Below, piece after piece: positions 56,616-64,000 of a DNA stretch of 64,000 nt. Under the pieces are notes generated by a model. That model was not told the origin of the DNA. It ran no database searches and saw nothing but the letters and a program-made list of their open reading frames with translations. Within the stretch, counting starts at the first letter, position 1. Each line of letters opens with the position of its first letter. The stretch comes from Polydactylus sextarius. Taxonomy: Eukaryota; Chordata; Actinopteri; Polynemidae. A program made the translations under genes and the position numbers. The DNA is taken from contig CM028906.1 of the NCBI GenBank assembly GCA_016801845.1, positions 9,224,001 to 9,288,000 of the forward strand, read 5' to 3'.

Positions 56616-59600
56616 TAGGCCCAATAGTGCAGCGATTAGCATTGTTACCTGTGTGGTTTTTCTATAAATAAATGAAACAAACCTATCAAACTAAATGCAT
56701 CCCAGAAAGACTCCGGGCAGAATAGAATTGCATACTCAATTTGAACACTTCTATGTTGCTACATCAGTACACAGAACAGCGTGTCCCCTGTAATGTCAAG
56801 TGACTACGAGTCTACCATTTTTAACCCGTCTCATTAAAGCGACAAATATAAGAAGAAACATGCAGATCTAATAGGATTCATCCATCTCTATGTAAGTTAT
56901 CTAATGTGGTGTGGTTACTATTACCAGTACCCATTGGACTGGAGTTGAATGGACACTATTTTGTATTAGCACGGGAAACCCAAGATGGATTGCAATAATT
57001 TTATTATAAAATAATAATAATAAGTATGAGCTAAGGATGCATCATCTGGAAAGCATGTGTCAATCTATTTAGTAGATGTTGATCTGCTGAACTGTATTTG
57101 CAAACAAGTTAGGATGGGTGACCAATTTAAGATTCATCCTTGGTCATTCACAAGACCATGAATGTGTGCACACATTTGTATACCAGTCCATTCAGCAGCT
57201 GTCAAGATGTTTTCCTCTTCAGCACTGTAAAACCCATTGATATCTGCAGTTAAATCACATAAGTTTTACCTGTCACTGAGCCAGTTAAATATACTATATA
57301 ACAAAACATAGTTTTCCACAATGGTGCTCACAGAAAGTGTCTCAACTTTCTTAATTTCCTCCAAGTCTCAAATCTGCTATTTTATGTCACAGCCTCTTGG
57401 CCGAGCTGCAGAAATTTTTGAATCTGTCCTGAACTGAAATTTGCTGTCTTTACACTTACAGCTTGCTCTTTTTGGAGAGCATTGTTAATGGTCTGTCAGC
57501 TTCTGTTTGTACACAGTGTATGAAATATGCTTATTCAAACATATTCATCACTGATGGCGGCTACAAACTAACATGCTCTCTCACTTCCTTGCCTAAAAAT
57601 CATAAATAAATGAAACCTTGTGTGTGCATGTGTGTGTGTTAGAGTGTGAGGTGATGGCAATGTTAAGGTTTTGACAGGTGACAGCTTTCAAACTAGGTCA
57701 CATTAACTATGGCATACAGTACCTTTTCTGCTGCACTGGAGCTCCTGATGTTTGTAACCAAGCTTTTATTTTGCAGTGAGACAAACACATGCCTCACACT
57801 CCTCACCTCTGCATCACATCAATACTGTGAGTCTACCACTGTCATGTCAGTTCTACAACAGCCTTTGTAAAATCACGTATTTGTGGAGTTTTTAATGTCT
57901 TGGTTGTGAACTTGTGCAAAACCAAAACCAAAAACAGAGCTGAGCTTTCATGGGGACCTATAACTTTACTATACTATTTTAGTATAGTTGTTTAGTCAAA
58001 AAATAATGCCAAGGATTAATGACTGATAAGTCATTGGCACTGACTAATGACTTTGGATAGGTGGAGAATAAATGAGTTTCTCTCAGGAATATGTTCAGTG
58101 GAGCAATTGTACACAAAAAAATGAGGTTGCTTGAATTCTTTGTTTTTAGTTTTTATTTGTCATACCTAGGTTCATTTTAACACATCTACATTATTTGTAA
58201 ATTTGGGGCCACTTATTTACTAACATCCTGTGTAATCAGTCAGTCAGTATGATTACCAGCTGACAGGTTAAACAATCATCTCACTCATTAAACATATGAC
58301 TTATTGTGTGATATAGTGTTGTTATGAAGAAGTAATGTAGTTTTTTTTGGGTTTATTCTTGTTTCAACCATAATGAAAAATGATGAATGACATAGTTTTT
58401 TTTTCAGCACCATGGGTATAAAATCTGTCTGGTTTATGACAAAAATAAAAAATATGTCTGGTGCATTTGTGTATCAAAACCTTCAGTGCAATTAAATGTC
58501 CAAGTTATTTTGGTGGTAATTTCCCTTCTGTTGATCACTGACTTGGGGTAATACTTTATTGTTGTGTTGATCTACCACTGCAAATGATGTTAATTGACAT
58601 ATCAATGATGCACCATCTGCAGTGTTCAGAGACTGGGCATTGACTGGAAATGTTTGAAAAGGACCCAAATGAATGACTAAACCTAAACCTCTAGAATTTT
58701 GCAGACAGCAACTGGTGCATTTACGCCATTTATCTCAATAGTGTCCTACCGACCATCAATAGACATCTGAGAGTGCCTGCTTCCCAAACCATTGAGTACT
58801 CTCATGTCAGTTCTCAGACAGGCCTGTATATGTTTGGCCAAATGAAATATTTATTTTCCAATTGCAACAGTCATTTTTAGACTGGGGCAATAGATCTTGT
58901 GAGCTGGAATTCCTTGGAAAGCAGTAAAACATCTGGTGCGGTGGAAAAAAAAGAAAAGCCTGGAGATGGGAGATTTACTGGACTGCGCTGGTGTCGTCTG
59001 TCAAACCATCAGCCAGACCTCTGGTCCATTCAGCATCATATATCAGGGCCAAAATGTTGAAGCTTTTTTTTTTTTTTTTTTGAGAATTAGAGCAGGTCCA
59101 GTTAGTGTTGTCGTCAGCTGATGTGATGGATATGAGACACTTTGATTCCCAGTTGTTGCAGAGCTGATCACTACTGCATTTGCTGTCTGTGAGGCTCCTA
59201 ACAAGAATTGACATTTTCATTAGCTTTAGTACTAATATGCACAAATAAATTCTACCTTTCTTATTCTTTATCCTCTGTGTCAAATCTTACAATCTGAAGA
59301 CCTTTTCATTCTGATCCTGAGTGAAATGCTCACTATTCTAACTCAAATATCCGTACTGTTTTTGTGTTGGTAATCAGAACAAGGTTATTATTGGAGTTCA
59401 GCCAGACTCAGTTGACTTAATGAAGCAATCAAACAATCTCTGACTCATCCAGCTGATGAGTGGTTCTCAGCTGATTGGTAATGTCCAGTCATATTCAAGC
59501 ATGTCTACAGTGCAGCCTTTATATCACTTTAACTGTTACTTTAATGTTACTCTAATGCCAACACAGCCCCCTCACAGCCCTGACAGTCTTGTGTATTTTC

Positions 59601-59635
59601 AGTTGTTAATTTAACTAGGTCTAAATAACACTGAT
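56616..59635. other. Gene-poor spacer, no gene recognised
   Basis: A partial SINE-like head lies at 56623-56652. A small hairpin lies at 57968-57988 (ACTATACTA/TAGTATAGT). A T18 tract lies near 59063-59081. No coding exons are recognised. Confidence 0.5.
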
Positions 59636-59760
59636 GACAATGTAATGTAATGTACATTTACTGAAGTGCCGCACTTCAATATAAATGTAATATACTTGAC
59701 TTGAGTGTTTACTCAAGTTTATACCTCTGGCTTTTCCAAGATTTACATTTTACATACAAT
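59636..59760. repeat. Diverged fish repeat with two small hairpins
   Basis: TGAAGTGC/GCACTTCA around one C (59662-59678) and ACTTGAGT/ACTCAAGT around GTTT (59699-59718) lie 20 bp apart. The wording 'tacttgacttgagtgttta' resembles a dispersed fish repeat with TTACTTGAGTA motifs. Family not named. Confidence 0.45.
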
Positions 59761-62700
59761 GTCAATGTTGAGCTTATATAATGTACTACTATAGATGGCG
59801 ATGCCCAGAGATATATGTATATATAGAAATAGCTCAAGGTAATTTTTTATTTATACATTGAATGAGTAATAATTTAATATAATTATAATAGCACAGCAGT
59901 CATAGCATATTTTTAGGAATGATTACTATACTTTAATTCTTTAAGCACACAGTGCTAACATGACATCACTGAATGACTTACTTTCAGTAACTATATACTA
60001 ATTATATACACACTTGTCCTGAGGTGTACTGTCTTTATGTTGTATTCATCACGGTACTCCTCTGTTCAACTCTGATGCCATCTTTGACAGTAAATATTAT
60101 TTGTGGAGCTTGCAGGTTATGGAACATCAACATATGAGACATTTGTTCCCAGTGTTTGTCCCTCAGGCTCAGCTCTTGTCCCCAGGCTTGGTGCAGACTT
60201 AACAGGGTACTTTTGTCGCTTGGGGGAGTTACTGCCCTGTACACAAACTAAAAAGAAGAACTAAGGTTTGCACATGAAGGACTGTAGCATGATGCAAAAT
60301 CAAACAACACCTACTCCCTAGTCACCTAGTGTGGCACACTTACTATGTTCAGCAACCACTTCCATATAGGATAGGATATTACGAATTATGCGGATATTTC
60401 CGTATAGGATAGAGGAACAGTGAAACTATAGTGCCAAGGTACCAAGTACCAAAAGTTTATTTTTATTGGTGTTTATTGGTACGCAGTTTGGGTTTATGAT
60501 CAGCATTAATCTCTTCTGATTCTGAGGATTTCAGATGAACTCTTAAACAGTCATGTCATTACACAAGTTGGTAATTGAGCGAACTGAGAGGAAATAGAAA
60601 AGAAAGACTGTCAGACTGGCTTAGTATCTGTATGTTACATGACTAACTGCTGTGAATTACCGGCAGGGTAATCACCTCCATCTTCTTATGTTACTGGTAA
60701 TGACTTCAACTGAGGAAGCAATTTGTTTTAATTGTATAATTCTTGCACAATTTTAAGATGCTTGAACTGTGTAGTTTATTCTAAAGAATAGAAGGATAAG
60801 AGTGTAAGAGTGATAGTACTTTTTGGTGTTTTTTCAACTTTGCTATATTTTGTATTATTATACTTCTGTCCTGCACCTGCTGGAAACAGGTGAAAGAACT
60901 GACATCTTTGTCTCTTACTCAGGGTATAATGAAGACCTAACTAACATATAATATAATATAATATAAGGCCGTAATCAATGTGTTAAACACTTAATTTGTC
61001 ATTTTACAAAAAATCACTACAGGTACATGTGTACAGATGCATACTTAAGTCAATTATTTTACAGTGGATATATTAAAAGCAGTAAATCTGCACATCTATG
61101 ATTTTGTGTTATGCTACTGTAATTAACCATTAAATGCTCCTGCTAAATCCTAAATCCTGCTGTATAATGGCTGACAGACTAGTGTCTGTTTTGTCTGGGT
61201 GTCATCACTCATCAGAGTAGTGGATAAGTGTGTGTGTGTGTGTCTCCTGCACCACCTCAATGTTAACCTGAGCTGACAGTTCCCCATCCCGCTCCACCCT
61301 GACATCAGTGTGGCCAGATGTTTCAAGGCCAAGACCCTTGTGTCTGTCTGTGCAGAAGTATAGATGTTATTAGAAAGTCATGGTAATGAAATCCATGCAA
61401 ACAGGTACTAGATTGGTTTCTGTTTACATGGGGTTTGTTTACATTTTCCTGGCTTATCCACACATATATCATCATATAGTAGACAAAGTTAATAAATTCA
61501 ACCATACATTTCAGTGAACTCTGCTATAAGCCAAGAGACCTTTCTGTTCTTCTAAATATATACAATTTTTTTCCCACAAGATAATCTTTATTGAAAAGCA
61601 GTATTGTGACAGTGTCAACGTCTATTCTTATTTACCTATGTACCTAAGAGCAACACAACACAAAACGAATAGGGAAAAGCAAATGGTGTGTTCAGACCAA
61701 ACACAGAGGGAAGTTTTGTTGTGGCATATTAATGCAAAGACAGAACAAAAACAGATGAATTTATGTAAGTTGACAAACACACACAGAGACACATGTGTAT
61801 TGACAATATTCAACTTGAGTGAAAAAAACTATTTTGCAAAAACCTGTCAACATTGATCTTGGGTTGATGTCACAAAGAATCAGAAAAAGAGAAAGTGAAC
61901 TTATTGTGACTGTCTGTGGACACCTGAAGTTGTATGGGACAACCTCCAACAAAGAGAGGACTTGGAGAAATGATCAATGGATCGTGTAGCACAATCAAAA
62001 CCAACTGGCCACACCGCTCATAGAAGGAATAGGAACATTTCTCCCCATAATTATTGTGTCTGTTACTCTGCATGGCTCACACAACACAACCACCCTGGCA
62101 ACACACACACAAACACACACATTTATCATCTATTTTATGACATACTCATACCTGGTCCAAGGCTTCTGTTGATCCTTAAAGCTATGATCAGTTATGTTTT
62201 CACATAAGCAGTAGCTCATGTCTACATCAGCACCACAAGAATCTGTGAAGCTGAAGCAGTGAAGCTGTATCATTGTTATTTATGAAATGAACAGTGCGAG
62301 CTAAAGAGTCTGATTAAGTGTTATTGGCAATACATACTATTCTCCTGATGGCATCCTCTTCATCGTATGCGGTATCTGTGTGACATGATGGCAGAGTGGT
62401 ATGTTCTGACTACTTGATAACAGCCAACTACCAATCTGCTGTTTCCACACAGACAAGAAATGATTGTTTGGTGAAGAAATAAAGTGCTGACATCAAGTGA
62501 AACCACAGTCTGGGCTTCGCTGGCCCCGGAAGTCTAATATTCTACACAGCAAAACGAATAACACTGAAGTCACTGTGCCCAGACTGTTGCTGTCTGCTAT
62601 TCTTAGTCTGTTCTCAGATACGCTTATTACCTCGGTCTCTGTAGTGCATGTAGTCACAGTGTCCAAAGTAGGTTACAAAACTATTCAGTGAAAACTACCA

Positions 62701-64000
62701 ATAAAACTGAATTAAATTAATAGAATTTCCCCAGTTGAGAGTTTACTTTGGGATTTTGAAGGAACAAGGAAATGACAAAGTATAAAGGTAGGGAGTGTTC
62801 TGATGGGAAAATTTGTTGCAATGAAAACTGGCTAAAATACAAAAAACACAACAGTGTTGATACTCCATGTTGGAGAAATGGTTTCTTTTTGTATAAAGTA
62901 TGAGCCAATGAGACATTCTGACTGCTCAGAGTACAGTTTTTAAAAGGGTGCAGCATTTGATTCTTCCATCATCAGGACATTAGAATTCTTTTGCACAGTA
63001 AGAAGTACAACTTAAACACAAAGTTGTAACTGTAACCATCAGTTTTACAGAGTAGCATTACATCTGTGGAGTCTAAATGCTGTAAAACCATGTTTTTATT
63101 ATGTTATTATGTTATAATTTTCTTTAGCAAACCATTGCCTTTTTATACACTGAGATACAGGACAGACTTGACATTACACGGAATCATTTGATAAGTTGTT
63201 AATATAAAATATTGATTGTAGCAGCTTTTATTATATCTAGGCTAAAGGTTTCATTGGATTCAGTGTCTCCATTCATCCATGAATTAGTATCCGCTTACAC
63301 AGGGGTCCTCTTCTATCTGATACCACTTTATATTAATGTGAGTTTGTCACTGACAAAGAAAATGGTTTGTTTAACAACCCACCAGCAAAGTGCCACCTCT
63401 TTTTTATCTCAGCATCTTTCTTTGTTTTTTTCCTTTTCCACCTCTTTAAAGCCAGCCCGGCCTGTCAGATGAGCTATCCACCCCCGTTCACTGTTCTCAG
63501 GCCATCGTTGGCTCTTTGTATGTCTGTCTGTGTGTGTGTGTGTTCATATGTGTGTTTCAAAGTGATTTTTCTTCATTTCACTCAAGTCTCTCACTCAGAC
63601 AGCAAGCCTCCATCTCTCAGTGCATGTTCTCTTCTTCCTTGTTTAATCTCAGCAGCAGTACCACAGTTAATCTGCTGACAGCCAAAACCCACCAGGCTGT
63701 CTCACCCACTTTTTATTACTCCCACGTCCTCTCCTGTTTCTCTGTAAGTCTCTCTGTGTAAACCTATAATGCGCAGTGATAGAGGAAGTTGTAATATCCA
63801 GTAATAATAATCTGTTTTGTGAACTGATATTGAACTGTTTTTGCTGCCCAATACGTTTGTCATTTCTGTTTAGGTGTGTTGTGATTCTGCATATCAACAA
63901 TCCATCCATTCTCAGCCTCTTATTTGAGCTCCGGTCACACTGTGATATATTAACTATGTAGTCCAGGTGTCCTTCTCCCCAGTGAAACTACACACTACAC
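59761..64000. other. Gene-poor spacer to window end
   Basis: AT-rich. A 16-bp imperfect direct repeat, TCCATATAGGATAGGA and TCCGTATAGGATAGAG, starts at 60361 and 60399. (AATAT)-like units lie at 60948-60965. Short (TG)n/(CA)n tracts lie near 61228-61242, 62101-62120 and 63526-63542. A pyrimidine-rich block at 63400-63760 carries overlapping frames without domains. No gene is recognised. Confidence 0.5.

Noticed and set aside
56099..56642. Open frames rich in Leu/Ile on both strands
   Set aside because: Produced by the (ATT)n microsatellite and the SINE-like repeat beside it.
63212..63761. Overlapping frames near the window end as an exon
   Set aside because: Pyrimidine-rich DNA gives Ser/Leu/Cys-rich frames; no domain, no consistent splice sites.
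1..64000. CRISPR array, prophage or bacterial operon
   Set aside because: No regularly spaced direct repeats, no operon-like gene packing; the sequence is vertebrate nuclear DNA.

Overview
This 64 kb window looks like nuclear DNA of a teleost fish. It contains a vertebrate-type, two-exon mex3b gene. It also contains a repeat load typical of ray-finned fish: Tc1-like relics, Rex3-type RTE LINE pieces, L2-like LINE tails, a hAT relic, tRNA-derived SINE pieces, many (TG)n tracts, and AT-rich spacers with few genes. There are no bacterial operons, CRISPR arrays, phage genes or rRNA/tRNA genes. Repeat family names are given from sequence resemblance only; no database was searched.

Layout. Positions 1-5125 hold mex3b on the + strand: a 5' UTR, coding exon 1 (316-538), an 1825-bp intron, coding exon 2 (2364-3769) and a 3' UTR of about 1.35 kb ending near the AATAAA at 5101. 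From about 5.1 to 29 kb I recognise no intact gene. That stretch holds short decayed transposon pieces (RTE, Tc1, L2) between unique-looking spacers, some of which look like candidate conserved non-coding DNA. At 29110-29940 three small exons splice in phase into one reading frame of an uncharacterised, multi-copy fish protein family. The frame breaks near its end, so I call it a pseudogene or gene relic. From 30 to 40 kb there is a MITE-like element, a long L2-like LINE relic and LINE tails.

The second intact gene is at 40782-42944 on the + strand. It is a PGBD4-like piggyBac transposase with two exons and about 620 residues. All four expected catalytic aspartates and a complete C-terminal cysteine/histidine-rich domain are present. 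It starts downstream of a CpG-rich, TATA-less promoter with ZNF143/THAP11-, ETS- and YY1-like sites. I found no convincing TTAA-flanked terminal inverted repeats. This makes it the best candidate here for a domesticated transposase.

From 43.3 to 64 kb there is a hAT relic and a Tc1-like relic (both minus strand), two SINE-like pieces, microsatellites and otherwise gene-poor spacer. The two intact genes show no functional link: mex3b encodes an RNA-binding E3-ligase-type protein, and the PGBD gene encodes a DNA-binding, transposase-derived protein. I did not find a convincing new multi-gene system. The most interesting leads are the PGBD locus, the spliced relic at 29 kb and a set of perfect hairpins.
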